DNA of 61,249 bases from Clostridia bacterium (lineage in GTDB: Bacteria; Bacillota; Clostridia; Oscillospirales; Acutalibacteraceae): assembly GCA_017395425.1 (NCBI GenBank), contig JAFPUM010000032.1:1-61249 (forward strand), in the 5' to 3' direction. Below are positions 44,998-53,442 of this stretch, piece after piece. A program made the position numbers and the translations under genes. The notes beneath the pieces are model-generated. The model did not search any database. It saw only the letters and a list, made by a program, of their open reading frames with translations, and was not told the DNA's origin. The stretch's first letter is position 1. The number at the start of each line of letters is the position of its first letter.

Positions 44998-45041
44998 GCT
45001 GTGGATAGCTTGATTTTTCCTCTGCATTAGTATACAATAAT
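44998..45041 (+). repeat. Duplicated promoter segment, copy 2 (promoter of the AAA-ATPase gene)
   Basis: CTGTGGATAGCTTGATTTTT and following bases repeat 43,429-43,471. It holds TTGATT (45010-45015), 17 bp, TACAAT (45033-45038), 52 bases before the ATPase start. The remaining gap (44,845-44,997) is AT-rich with no feature I can name. Confidence 0.75.
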
Positions 45042-45089
45042 ACAGGAAAAGGTATTCTTTTATTCACACGTCAAACGAGGTGTTTTTTC

Positions 45090-46667
45090 ATGGGAATTTA
45101 TCTGAATCCGAACAACGACAGATTTCAACAGGCGCTCAATTCCGAGATTTATGTGGATAAATCGGGACTGATTTCCGCAACGAACAGAAGACTTCGCACC
45201 GAACAGAAATACATCTGTGTCAGCCGTCCCAGACGCTTTGGCAAATCCCTGAATCTGGGTATGCTTGCCGCCTATTACAGCCGCGGCTGCGAGAGCGGAG
45301 AATTATTTGACAATCTTGCCATCGCCAAAGACGACAGTTATCACAAGCATCTGAATCAGTACAATGTGATTTACATCAATATGCAGGAGTTTCTGAGCGA
45401 AAGTTCTACAAAACAAATGGAAGATGTATTGTCGCTGATGAAGAAAAGGTTATGGCGTGATTTCCGTCGGCTGAATATAGAACTTGACCCTGATGAAAGC
45501 TTGACATTTTGGGCAAAGGAAGTTTATTATGAAACAGGCACCCCGTTTGTCATTCTGATTGACGAATGGGACTGCATGATGCGGGAACACAGAAATAACA
45601 AAGACGCGTTGAAAACTTACCTCGATTTTCTCCGCGCTTGGCTGAAAGATCAAAGTTACGTTGCGCTGGTCTACATGACGGGTATTTTGCCCATCAAAAA
45701 ATACGGCACGCATTCCGCGCTCAATATGTTTGATGAATTTTCTATGCTCGATTCCCAAAAGCTTCAAAAATATATCGGTTTTACTGATGAAGAAGTGAGA
45801 AAACTTTGTGAGGAATATAGCGCAGATTATGCGGAAATGAAGGCATGGTATGACGGTTACAAATTAGAAGATGAGGAGTTGTATTGTCCTCGCTCGGTAG
45901 TAAGAGCAATAGACACAAATAAATTCCGTGGTTTTTGGACGGAAACCGAAACGTATGAAGCGTTGGCTGCGTACATCGCTATGAATTTCGACGGTCTGAA
46001 GGATACTATTGAAAAACTTCTTGCCGGACAAGAGCAGCCGGTCGACACACGTTCTTTCACCAATGATATGATTACATTTGCAAACAAGGACGATATCCTG
46101 ACGCTGCTAATTCATCTCGGCTATCTGGGCTATCATGCCGACCGAAAAACGGTCTTTATCCCCAATCGCGAAATTGCCGATGAATTCGTCACCTGCATGA
46201 AGGTGACCGGACTGTGGAAGGAAACCATTGATACGGTTCTCGCCTCACGACAATTACTTTCCGATACGCTGAAAGGCAACGCCGAAAAGGTTGCTGAGGC
46301 GGTCGAATCCGCCCACCGCCGCAACTCGTCCATTCTGAATTACAACAACGAACAGTCCCTTAGATTCATCATTCTTATCGCCTATTATTACGCAAGAGAA
46401 TCCTACGATATCATTCAGGAAATGCCAAGCGGCAACGGATTCGCGGACATTTTATTCATCCCCAAGCCCTTTGTCGAGGCAACCGCGTTTCCCCCGATGG
46501 TGGTGGAATTGAAATGGAACGGTTCCGCGGAATCCGCAATCGAACAAATCAAGAGTAAGCATTATCCTGACGCGCTTGCGAGTTATCACGAAGCACTGCT
46601 GGTCGGCATCAATTATGACAAGGACAGCAAGAAACACGAGTGCAGGATAGAAAGCGTGCGTATATAA
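45090..46667 (+). CDS. AAA-ATPase-like protein with C-terminal PD-(D/E)XK nuclease domain, copy A
   Basis: A 525-residue protein of the AAA-ATPase_like/PDDEXK_9 architecture, greatly expanded in gut bacteria and of unknown function. It begins MGIYLNPNNDRFQQALNSEI. Walker A is RPRRFGKS (46-53), Walker B FVILIDEWD (153-161). The nuclease-like domain at about 415-520 has GFADILF and VVELKWN. Two paralogues lie inverted at 58,547 and 60,203. Residues 103-151 are unrelated to copy B although both flanks are nearly identical. From about residue 285 this copy matches the 60,203 fragment better. GAGGTG precedes the ATG. Confidence 0.9.
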   Translation: MGIYLNPNNDRFQQALNSEIYVDKSGLISATNRRLRTEQKYICVSRPRRFGKSLNLGMLAAYYSRGCESGELFDNLAIAKDDSYHKHLNQYNVIYINMQEFLSESSTKQMEDVLSLMKKRLWRDFRRLNIELDPDESLTFWAKEVYYETGTPFVILIDEWDCMMREHRNNKDALKTYLDFLRAWLKDQSYVALVYMTGILPIKKYGTHSALNMFDEFSMLDSQKLQKYIGFTDEEVRKLCEEYSADYAEMKAWYDGYKLEDEELYCPRSVVRAIDTNKFRGFWTETETYEALAAYIAMNFDGLKDTIEKLLAGQEQPVDTRSFTNDMITFANKDDILTLLIHLGYLGYHADRKTVFIPNREIADEFVTCMKVTGLWKETIDTVLASRQLLSDTLKGNAEKVAEAVESAHRRNSSILNYNNEQSLRFIILIAYYYARESYDIIQEMPSGNGFADILFIPKPFVEATAFPPMVVELKWNGSAESAIEQIKSKHYPDALASYHEALLVGINYDKDSKKHECRIESVRI

Positions 46668-46715
46668 TAAGAAGAACAGCAAGGACATTCAAAAAAATAT
46701 GCGTAGCAAAAAACG

Positions 46716-46766
46716 AACATCCCGTCCGGAGTGATATCATATGACTCCTGACGGGATGTTTATATT
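46716..46766 (-). terminator. Bidirectional terminator between ATPase copy A and the serine recombinase
   Basis: AACATCCCGTCCGGAGT (46716-46732) pairs with ACTCCTGACGGGATGTT (46744-46760). On the minus strand CGTTTTTTGC follows. Confidence 0.85.
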
Positions 46767-46776
46767 GTGATGCTGC

Positions 46777-48276
46777 TTATTTGTAGATGATGTCAAAATT
46801 CTCGTTGTAGATAATGACCTTCTCGATAAACGCTTGGGCGATAGACTTCTTTTCGTCAAACGTCAGGCTGTCCCATGACGTGAGTGCTTTATCGATAAGC
46901 GTGCTGTCCGGCTGCTTCCTGTCATTTGACCTGAGCCCGTTGAGTTCCTGCTGGATTTCCTTTTTCTCAGCATCCAGCGCCTCAACCCTCTTCCCTATGT
47001 ATTGCACCAGCGTTGCGTTGGCTTTTGCCACCTGCCCTAACAGATTCTGAATTTCCTCCTCGATTTTGGCAAGGCGGATTTTACATTCATTTTCTTTGGG
47101 ATTGACGGTGCTGCTCCGGCTCAATTCCGAAAAGGCAAACTCTTCAAGATGCTGCAAGAGGCTGTCTTTTACGACAAGTTCGATTGCGTCAAAAGTCAGA
47201 TGTGCCGTGCGCTCGTAGCAATGCTTTGCCTTGCGCCCGCCGCAATTGATGTAGCGTTTGCCGTTTCTCTGACCTCCGACCACCGTGATACCCATGCCGC
47301 AGAATCCGCATTTCGTCAGTCCGGTGAGCCATGAGTTGCTGCCCTTGCCGCTGTTGGTAAGAGGCTTGTTTTTGTCAAGCTCGTACTGAACGGACAACCA
47401 CTCGCTGGAATCGATAACACCTTCGTGGAGATTCATCTGAACCGAATCTCCACTCAGATTTGTGAACTTTTGCGTTGTCTTGGACTTCCTCTCGCCGTAG
47501 ATGGTGCAACCGTATACGCCGATATAGTCCTCTATGGGCTGGTTCATAGTGGCGCCTTTGCCTTTCAGATACAGGTAGACGTCTGCGTCCGCCCTGACGT
47601 AAACGGGATTCCGGAGAAGCCGCGACACTGTCACAGAGGAAAACGGCTTTCCTCTATTAGTGACAATGCCGTTGGCATTCACCTTTTTGACGACGGCGCC
47701 TAAGCTTCCCGTCAACAGATATTCCGCGTACATCATTTTGACAGCTTCTATCTGCTCCTCGTCGGCTTCCAGCTTTTGGGTGTGTATTCCGTCGATCGTA
47801 ACAGGTATCTTCCGGAAACCAAACGGCGCCACACCCGCCAGAAACAGTCCTTTTTTCCCGCGTTCATAAAAGTTATCGTGAACTCGCTTCTGGATCATGC
47901 TACGCTCCAACTCGGCAAAAACCATGATAATCTGTAGCGTAGCCTTCCCCATCGCGTTGGACGTGTCGAACTGCTCGTTGCAGGATACGAATTCAACGCC
48001 GTATCTCTCGAATTCGCTATATATGCCGACAAAGTCCTGTAGGGAACGGCTGATTCGGTCCACTTTATAGACAATCACCTTGGTGACCTGTCTGTTGCGG
48101 ACTTCGTTCATCATCTCCACGAAGGCGGGACGATTGGTATTTGCGCCGGTAAAACCTTTGTCCTTGAAGACCTTGTAGGGATTTCCGAAGGTAAATGCGA
48201 TGCAGGCTTGTTCCTGCTGCTCGATGGATATGGAATCCTTCTTATCCACGGACTGTCGGCAATATATAGCGATCAC
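46777..48276 (-). CDS. large serine recombinase (site-specific integrase/resolvase)
   Basis: A 499-residue recombinase: catalytic resolvase domain (about 1-150) with the nucleophile Ser in YCRQSVDKKDSIS and arginines in KVDRISRSLQDF and ELERSMIQKR. The recombinase domain (about 160-270) follows, then a zinc ribbon (CGFCGMGI, YINCGGRKAKHC) and a coiled coil near 390-440. Such enzymes integrate and excise mobile elements at short att sites. The start is GTG at 48276 after AAAGGAAGTGAG, 27 bases behind a 53-residue companion gene. Its att sites cannot be fixed here, since only one element end is in view. Confidence 0.94.
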   Translation of the reverse strand: MIAIYCRQSVDKKDSISIEQQEQACIAFTFGNPYKVFKDKGFTGANTNRPAFVEMMNEVRNRQVTKVIVYKVDRISRSLQDFVGIYSEFERYGVEFVSCNEQFDTSNAMGKATLQIIMVFAELERSMIQKRVHDNFYERGKKGLFLAGVAPFGFRKIPVTIDGIHTQKLEADEEQIEAVKMMYAEYLLTGSLGAVVKKVNANGIVTNRGKPFSSVTVSRLLRNPVYVRADADVYLYLKGKGATMNQPIEDYIGVYGCTIYGERKSKTTQKFTNLSGDSVQMNLHEGVIDSSEWLSVQYELDKNKPLTNSGKGSNSWLTGLTKCGFCGMGITVVGGQRNGKRYINCGGRKAKHCYERTAHLTFDAIELVVKDSLLQHLEEFAFSELSRSSTVNPKENECKIRLAKIEEEIQNLLGQVAKANATLVQYIGKRVEALDAEKKEIQQELNGLRSNDRKQPDSTLIDKALTSWDSLTFDEKKSIAQAFIEKVIIYNENFDIIYK

Positions 48277-48303
48277 GTTCTCACTTCCTTTCTATATGAA
48301 ATA

Positions 48304-48465
48304 TTATGGGACACGTCCGTGCTGCCTTAGCACATTATAAACGATCATTGTCACCTTCTGACTGAACGACTTCTCTTCCTCCGGTGTGCGCTTGGGGACG
48401 TACTCCTTGACCGTGAAGCCGTGGCGTTGTTTGGTCGTGACGTTATATTGTGGTTTTTGATCCAT
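48304..48465 (-). CDS. 53-residue basic protein upstream of the recombinase
   Basis: Short gene: MDQKPQYNVTTKQRHGFTVK, then EYVPKRTPEEEKSFSQKV and a hydrophobic helix ending QHGRVP. AAAGGAGTGAT precedes the ATG at 48465. Tight spacing to the recombinase start suggests an operon. It may be an accessory (directionality or regulatory) protein by position and size, but I recognise no family. Confidence 0.65.
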   Translation of the reverse strand: MDQKPQYNVTTKQRHGFTVKEYVPKRTPEEEKSFSQKVTMIVYNVLRQHGRVP

Positions 48466-48493
48466 ATGTGATCACTCCTTTAAAGATAAATTA

Positions 48494-48562
48494 TGAGGAG
48501 GTCGTTGAAAAAATGATTCCGCGCCTCCTCGTTGCTTGATGAAGGAATAGCTCATGATTATA
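48494..48562 (-). promoter_or_regulatory. Leader of the recombinase operon: -10 element and hairpin
   Basis: TATAAT on the minus strand (48557-48562) without a clear -35, then a hairpin GAGGAGG (48494-48500)/CCTCCTC in the leader before the 53-residue gene. Confidence 0.35.
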
Positions 48563-48600
48563 ATATATCATTCATACGTCGGATTTTTTCACTCATTACT

Positions 48601-50844
48601 TTAGCAATCAACATTCTTCTCGAATTCGTTCATTTTTTCGATGGGAATGCTCATGAGCCGCTCTTTGCCGTATTCTTTATACCTTTTTCCACGTCGCTTC
48701 TGCCCTCCTTCCAAGACGGTAGCGCAGTAACCATGATCAGTCAGCAGCCGCCCCAATTCTGTGCTGCTCAGTGACAATGACGGCAAATTATTGGTTCTGC
48801 AATAAAGAGCCACGATTCCCGGCAAATCCATTTGCCGGAAGAAAAACGCATCTTCTCCGCGAATAATTTTTACCTCTTCGGTAAATGGGGAGCCCCATTG
48901 AGCGAGGTGACCGGCGTTTATGTCCGCAAGAATCGCACATAGCACGATGTCAATTGGTGCTTGCCGTCGCATCATTTGTTCATTTTCTGTCAAAATGCCG
49001 AGGATAGCAGAATGAAATTCCGCCGAAAAACTATTTCTGTCCAGAGCGTTTCCCTCAGAGATGAAAAGTTCGGATAGGATGCGCGAGACAGCGTTGTATT
49101 GCCCTAAATAGTCCACGTAGCGAGCGTTAGAAAAATGAAAGGAGCTTGCGGATGCTCTGTATTGCTCCATTGTGGAGCGAATCGTAGAAAGCACTAAGTT
49201 GTAGTTCCAGCTCACAAATTTTATCAATCTGAAGATTAATGATTCTAAAATCTGCGGGTTACGCTGAAAATATGCCAGCAACGCGTCATCGACAGAATCC
49301 CTCTCCAGACTGACTACCACCGCTCGTGCGATGGACGATTCGGAACCAGTGCCGTAAAAATACTCACCAGTTATGACGATCCCCCCACGAACCCTATAAT
49401 CAATTTTTTCGGCTCCGGACTTCATGAAGGCCGTATTTATCACACGTTCCCCCGAATCGCCGCAAAGCCGTAGGATTGATTCCAGCATTTTTTCTTTCCG
49501 TTTTTTATCGGCGGTGTCCATGGAAGGAGCAAGATCGTCAATGAGCATCACGCGGTCAGCATAATGTTGTAGATTGAACATAATTCCGGACTCCGTCGCT
49601 GTGAAATTAAATTTGACCGTCCGGCTATCATCGCCCAGCTGCGTAAAGCATTGGGCGATGGAAGTTTTCTTGCTGCCTCTCGGACCGACTATGAATAGCG
49701 CATGCTTGACCGGAAAGCCCGCGTCTTCAAAGACGCTGTGAAGATAACCAGCCAACACATATGCGAGGATGACCTGCATTTTGCCTGCCTCCTGAATAGT
49801 CGCACACATCTTGCAAAACTCTGTATAGAGCATCCCGGGAAACCGATCAGCGATGTGCACATTACCCTCAGATCTAACCGAAAGCTCCGGATGTCCGATG
49901 GCTCCGTCTGCTGTAATATAATCGGTCAATTCACGTTTCCAGCCGGGGCGAGAAAAAACTTTAAAAACCGGTCCCTGAAAGGTATTGATAATGTAGTTGA
50001 CATATTTGTAAAAAAAGTCGTTCAGCTCTGTCCGCTTTTCACAAAAATGCCGCGCAAATGGGATTTTATCAATTATGGACGATTCTTCAAGTTTTTCTCT
50101 GGAGATAGACGCTAGCTTGTGCTGAATGATATTTCCATTTTCACAAACATAAAATGTCATTGACAGCCTCTTGTCGACGCAGATAGATTCTTGATCGTAA
50201 AAATACGCTATTGAGTCTGCCTGCATGTAGAAATTCGTTTTGGGAGCGCCTTGAAAATAAAGAATTCCCTCACGAAACACAAACGGCGTCGCACTATTAA
50301 CCGCAGTATTGCATGCCAATATCGCTCTTCCGTTATTCTTCAATCTGTCAACAGATGAAGGTCTCTCTGCCACCGGTCTTCCTTCCGGCGAAACTATTCG
50401 AACCATTTCCCGACCATGAGGACGGGCGGATTGGTTTTGATTTGCTTCACCTGTAGAATTGAAACTGGCTGGGGATGACACCAAATTTTCTGTAACCAGA
50501 TATTTTGGGGTTGCGGTCGTGATTCCTGTTGAAGAAAGAGCCGCCTTCCTAGCTTCCTTTTCCTCTTGGCTCACAATCCGTACCATTTCTACCTTCTGTG
50601 AACGATCTTGCTTACCCTGATTAAACTCACCTACAGGATAAGAGCTGGCAGAATTTACTGGCGAACTCTCTTGTTTATTAATTGGGGGTGTTGCGGTCGT
50701 TATGCTTGTACCATATTCCCTTATTTTGAATTCGTCCTCCTTTTTGCGGGGTTGCTCCTTGTCAACGATCCGCACCATCTCAACCTTTTCATTTGAGGGC
50801 GATAGTGAAGAAATACTTTCCCTCTGATGCACGTTAAATTCCAT
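48601..50844 (-). CDS. replication-type ATPase (DUF927/primase-helicase-like) with three N-terminal motif repeats
   Basis: A 747-residue protein. Residues 1-190 hold three copies of a roughly 60-residue module with EMVRIV followed by ITTATP (third copy VNSATP). The rest resembles phage/plasmid helicase-primase ATPases: LAGYLHSVFEDAGFPVKHAL, P-loop FIVGPRGSKKTSI, Walker B VMLIDDLAPS, arginine-rich RVRGGIVITGEYF. The P-loop has Lys where Gly is usual before the catalytic Lys (GSKKT). ATG at 50844 follows AGGAGG; upstream codons lack a ribosome site. Likely role: replication or maintenance of the element. Confidence 0.75.
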   Translation of the reverse strand: MEFNVHQRESISSLSPSNEKVEMVRIVDKEQPRKKEDEFKIREYGTSITTATPPINKQESSPVNSASSYPVGEFNQGKQDRSQKVEMVRIVSQEEKEARKAALSSTGITTATPKYLVTENLVSSPASFNSTGEANQNQSARPHGREMVRIVSPEGRPVAERPSSVDRLKNNGRAILACNTAVNSATPFVFREGILYFQGAPKTNFYMQADSIAYFYDQESICVDKRLSMTFYVCENGNIIQHKLASISREKLEESSIIDKIPFARHFCEKRTELNDFFYKYVNYIINTFQGPVFKVFSRPGWKRELTDYITADGAIGHPELSVRSEGNVHIADRFPGMLYTEFCKMCATIQEAGKMQVILAYVLAGYLHSVFEDAGFPVKHALFIVGPRGSKKTSIAQCFTQLGDDSRTVKFNFTATESGIMFNLQHYADRVMLIDDLAPSMDTADKKRKEKMLESILRLCGDSGERVINTAFMKSGAEKIDYRVRGGIVITGEYFYGTGSESSIARAVVVSLERDSVDDALLAYFQRNPQILESLIFRLIKFVSWNYNLVLSTIRSTMEQYRASASSFHFSNARYVDYLGQYNAVSRILSELFISEGNALDRNSFSAEFHSAILGILTENEQMMRRQAPIDIVLCAILADINAGHLAQWGSPFTEEVKIIRGEDAFFFRQMDLPGIVALYCRTNNLPSLSLSSTELGRLLTDHGYCATVLEGGQKRRGKRYKEYGKERLMSIPIEKMNEFEKNVDC

Positions 50845-50896
50845 TTTTTCCTCCTGATTATTTTTTTGAAATCGGCGCGCTCTTGATTTCGTTGCA

Positions 50897-50957
50897 ATTA
50901 TAACACACCGCAATTTCATTGAACACCCTACAAGGAACCAGTTTTTTGCAGGGTGTT
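50897..50957 (-). promoter_or_regulatory. Promoter and spaced inverted repeat upstream of the ATPase gene
   Basis: Minus-strand TGTTATAAT (extended -10, TATAAT at 50897-50902). AACACCCTACAA (50922-50933) and TTGCAGGGTGTT (50946-50957) form a 12-bp inverted repeat with one mismatch, centres 24 bp apart, one arm over the -35 position: a likely operator. Confidence 0.5.
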
Positions 50958-51070
50958 TCTCCAATTACTTCGCTATTATTAAGTATAATTATGTAACGCA
51001 TTAGGATTTATTGATGATTATACATCCTGAAATTCCATTTATTGATCCCAAGAAATTCTATTACTTATCT

Positions 51071-51104
51071 GATAAAAAAGCCGTCTACGACATCGTAGAC
51101 GGCT
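51071..51104 (-). terminator. Terminator of the 656-residue protein gene
   Basis: AGCCGTCTACG (51079-51089), loop ACAT, CGTAGACGGCT (51094-51104); on the minus strand a CTTTTTTATC run follows. Confidence 0.85.
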
Positions 51105-51117
51105 ATAAAGCGTATGT

Positions 51118-53088
51118 TTATTTGGGATCATCCTGTTTGTTGCCTATATCGGATTTTTTCGAATACCCTGTTTTCCGGTCATATTGAAAGCCCATTTGTT
51201 TGAGATGCAGCCTCACCGCTTCCTCAGTAACGTCAAGAGAAAGCATTTCCATAATCTTCTTTATCGTAAGAAAAGGATTGGATTTGAGCAGACTTTCGAT
51301 TTTTTTATCATCATCTTCCGATATGATTCTTTTTCTTCCACGTTTCTTTTTAACAATTGTAATTCTTTTATTTCTAACCTTTTTGTATGTTACAATAAAC
51401 GAATCAACTGTATTATTTTCTGACACATGAATAATCGGCACGGGTGCATTTTGATTGGAGTCTAATGGAAATACACCCAAAAAATTCACTGCAATATAAC
51501 GCAACGCCGAAAAAATCATATCGTAGTCGAAGAATAAATACGATTTGAGAAGTATGATGTAAATTCTTCTTGTAATCTCAATATAATCGTTGTATTCCTT
51601 CACCATGTTATTAGTATAAAAGAATCCTCTAATAAATTTTTGATCTAAAAAATTTAGTTGTCTTCTGCATTTTCTTTTTGCTCTAAAAACATCATAGTCT
51701 GTTATATTTTCACTTTTGTCCATTAAAAAACGATGGTACGATTCCCAGTCATATTTTTCTGTGGATAGGTCATTGATGATTTTGGTTGCAGATTCATTTA
51801 ACAGAATCGAAGGATTCTTCCAGACATATATTTCCCTGTAGATTACGGTTCTTTTGCTGCAATATAATAGATCGTTATTATTATTCTTTGTTGCATTATC
51901 CAATAATTCGAAAACCTTCCCCTTTTGTGTAGTCTCATCAGGTGTATATTTGAATCTTTTGGCATCTTCCATCGATTCAATGACCTCACGATCCTCTTTT
52001 GAAGTGTAATTTACCTTTCTGTTGCCATCTGTGTCTCTGTATCGCATCAATTGCTCCAGGGTAAAAGCCTTGCCTTTGAACCTGCGAATAATTCTTTCCT
52101 GTGAAGCATCATAATCAAAATCTATCTCATTTTGCAGCGAATCCATCGTTAATAATGCCTCATTGTATTTTGAGCATCGCTCAAGATAGTAAACAAATCG
52201 TTTTATCTGATCCTCGAAAGGGATCGTGTGGTTATCACGGTGCAGTCCTATATTAATGTGTTTAAAGCCATCATCGTTTATCATTATTACAGCATCATGT
52301 ATCAAGAATAGGTTCTTATAAATACAATCGCACCTATCTAAAACAAGTTTAAAAGCGTCTTTATATGTCATCCTTAACGATTTATCTGCGTGATAATTTA
52401 CATAAATAGGCAAATAATACATTAACAATACTCTTACAATGGTTTCGATAAAGTCCATATAAAGTTCTATCGATAGCTCTTTATATATACTGTAAGGGTC
52501 TACTTTATCTCCTTTATACAGCTTTATCTCATCAAAAAAAACAGTACCTATATCTTCGATTTGTTTTATTGCATTTAGATAGTCTTCTCTGCATATTATA
52601 TTATTTTTCTTCGTTATTTTTATTATTTCAAGAATAAGAAATAGCGCATTACCAATTTTTTCTTTTTCAGCAACGGAAACGCAAACACATTCATCCAGTG
52701 ATTGCAAATTGGAAAACAGCGCTTTATAATCCGCATAAACGTCATCATTTTTCTCATAATCAGATTCGGAGTAAATAAGCCCCTTATAATCATACGCCGA
52801 ATTACATGCGTCTTCGATTTCATTGTATATTCTTTTTAAATGACCCGGTCTGCAAACAAACAATTCTGCTAATCGGATAATTTCTTCTTCAGGGAAGTTT
52901 CTTTGACCATATTTAAGAAAAAAAGGCAGAATATTTTGAAGATTATCTAAAAAAGTATGCAATTTCAAATCTACACTGGTATAATCAGATTTATAAAATT
53001 TATCGGGATTTTTTGCTTCTTCTATAGTGATCATTCTTTCTCTGAGTTTGGTATAAAACTCATCACTCCGAATACTTTCAATATCCAT
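51118..53088 (-). CDS. 656-residue protein of unknown function with C-terminal transposase-like winged helix
   Basis: I do not recognise the main body: residues 1-570 are charged and helical with no visible catalytic motif, signal or membrane span. The last 80 residues resemble the DNA-binding helix-turn-helix of IS630-type transposases: KKKRGRKRIISEDDDKKIES, LLKSNPFLTIKKIMEMLSLD, VTEEAVRLHLKQMGFQYDRK. No DDE catalytic domain is seen. ATG at 53088 follows AGGAGA. The gene is more AT-rich than its neighbours, a sign of separate origin. The G4 array lies just upstream, so it may bind that array (inference). Confidence 0.65.
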   Translation of the reverse strand: MDIESIRSDEFYTKLRERMITIEEAKNPDKFYKSDYTSVDLKLHTFLDNLQNILPFFLKYGQRNFPEEEIIRLAELFVCRPGHLKRIYNEIEDACNSAYDYKGLIYSESDYEKNDDVYADYKALFSNLQSLDECVCVSVAEKEKIGNALFLILEIIKITKKNNIICREDYLNAIKQIEDIGTVFFDEIKLYKGDKVDPYSIYKELSIELYMDFIETIVRVLLMYYLPIYVNYHADKSLRMTYKDAFKLVLDRCDCIYKNLFLIHDAVIMINDDGFKHINIGLHRDNHTIPFEDQIKRFVYYLERCSKYNEALLTMDSLQNEIDFDYDASQERIIRRFKGKAFTLEQLMRYRDTDGNRKVNYTSKEDREVIESMEDAKRFKYTPDETTQKGKVFELLDNATKNNNNDLLYCSKRTVIYREIYVWKNPSILLNESATKIINDLSTEKYDWESYHRFLMDKSENITDYDVFRAKRKCRRQLNFLDQKFIRGFFYTNNMVKEYNDYIEITRRIYIILLKSYLFFDYDMIFSALRYIAVNFLGVFPLDSNQNAPVPIIHVSENNTVDSFIVTYKKVRNKRITIVKKKRGRKRIISEDDDKKIESLLKSNPFLTIKKIMEMLSLDVTEEAVRLHLKQMGFQYDRKTGYSKKSDIGNKQDDPK

Positions 53089-53202
53089 CGTCTGTATCTC
53101 CTCTCCTAATATCTCACACCGTTCTTGCTTCCTGACCGGCAAACCGTGCCTTGTCAAAGAAGTGCTGCTTAATAAAACTAATAACACATAAAAACAATGA
53201 AT

Positions 53203-53346
53203 CCTTGGGGAATTCGGGGAAATGGGGTCGACCCCATTTCCCCAAATATCTATACCCCAATCCCCAAATTCCCCAGATTTATACATTATTAAGAGTACAG
53301 CGTTCAAATAGCTTTGGGGATATTCTTGGGGATAATGCGATGGGGT
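53203..53346. repeat. G4/C4 iteron-like array with a 28-bp perfect palindrome
   Basis: Eleven runs of exactly four G or C in 139 bp: GGGG at 53207, 53216, 53224, 53316, 53328, 53342; CCCC at 53232, 53240, 53255, 53262, 53271. Most lie in TTGGGGA or TCCCCAA. Positions 53216-53243 are a perfect palindrome centred on TCGA. The minus strand of 53232-53274 has five GGGG tracts with loops of 3-11 nt, able to form a G-quadruplex. It could be a replication origin with iterons or an operator array. It fills most of the 53,089-53,442 gap. Confidence 0.7.
53278..53307 (-). promoter_or_regulatory. Promoter of the 656-residue protein gene inside the G4 array
   Basis: On the minus strand TTGAAC (53302-53307), 18-bp spacer, TATAAA (53278-53283). 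C4/G4 runs flank it on both sides, and the palindrome would lie in the leader. Confidence 0.5.
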
Positions 53347-53442
53347 GGTCCTGTACATTCTGTCATATAAGAGTATACACTATCCGTGCCTTCACGTCAA
53401 CGCCTAACATGGACGATAGTGCCTTTTTCGTCTATGACTCAC

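Noticed and set aside
51014-51187. 57-codon plus-strand frame (MIIHPEIPFIDPKKFYYLSD...) opposite the end of the 656-residue gene
   Set aside because: Weak ribosome site, runs through the terminator hairpin and into the antisense of a well-supported gene; no family resemblance.
53203-53346. G4/C4 array considered as a CRISPR array
   Set aside because: The repeats are 6-7 bases, on both strands, with no regular spacer length and no cas genes.
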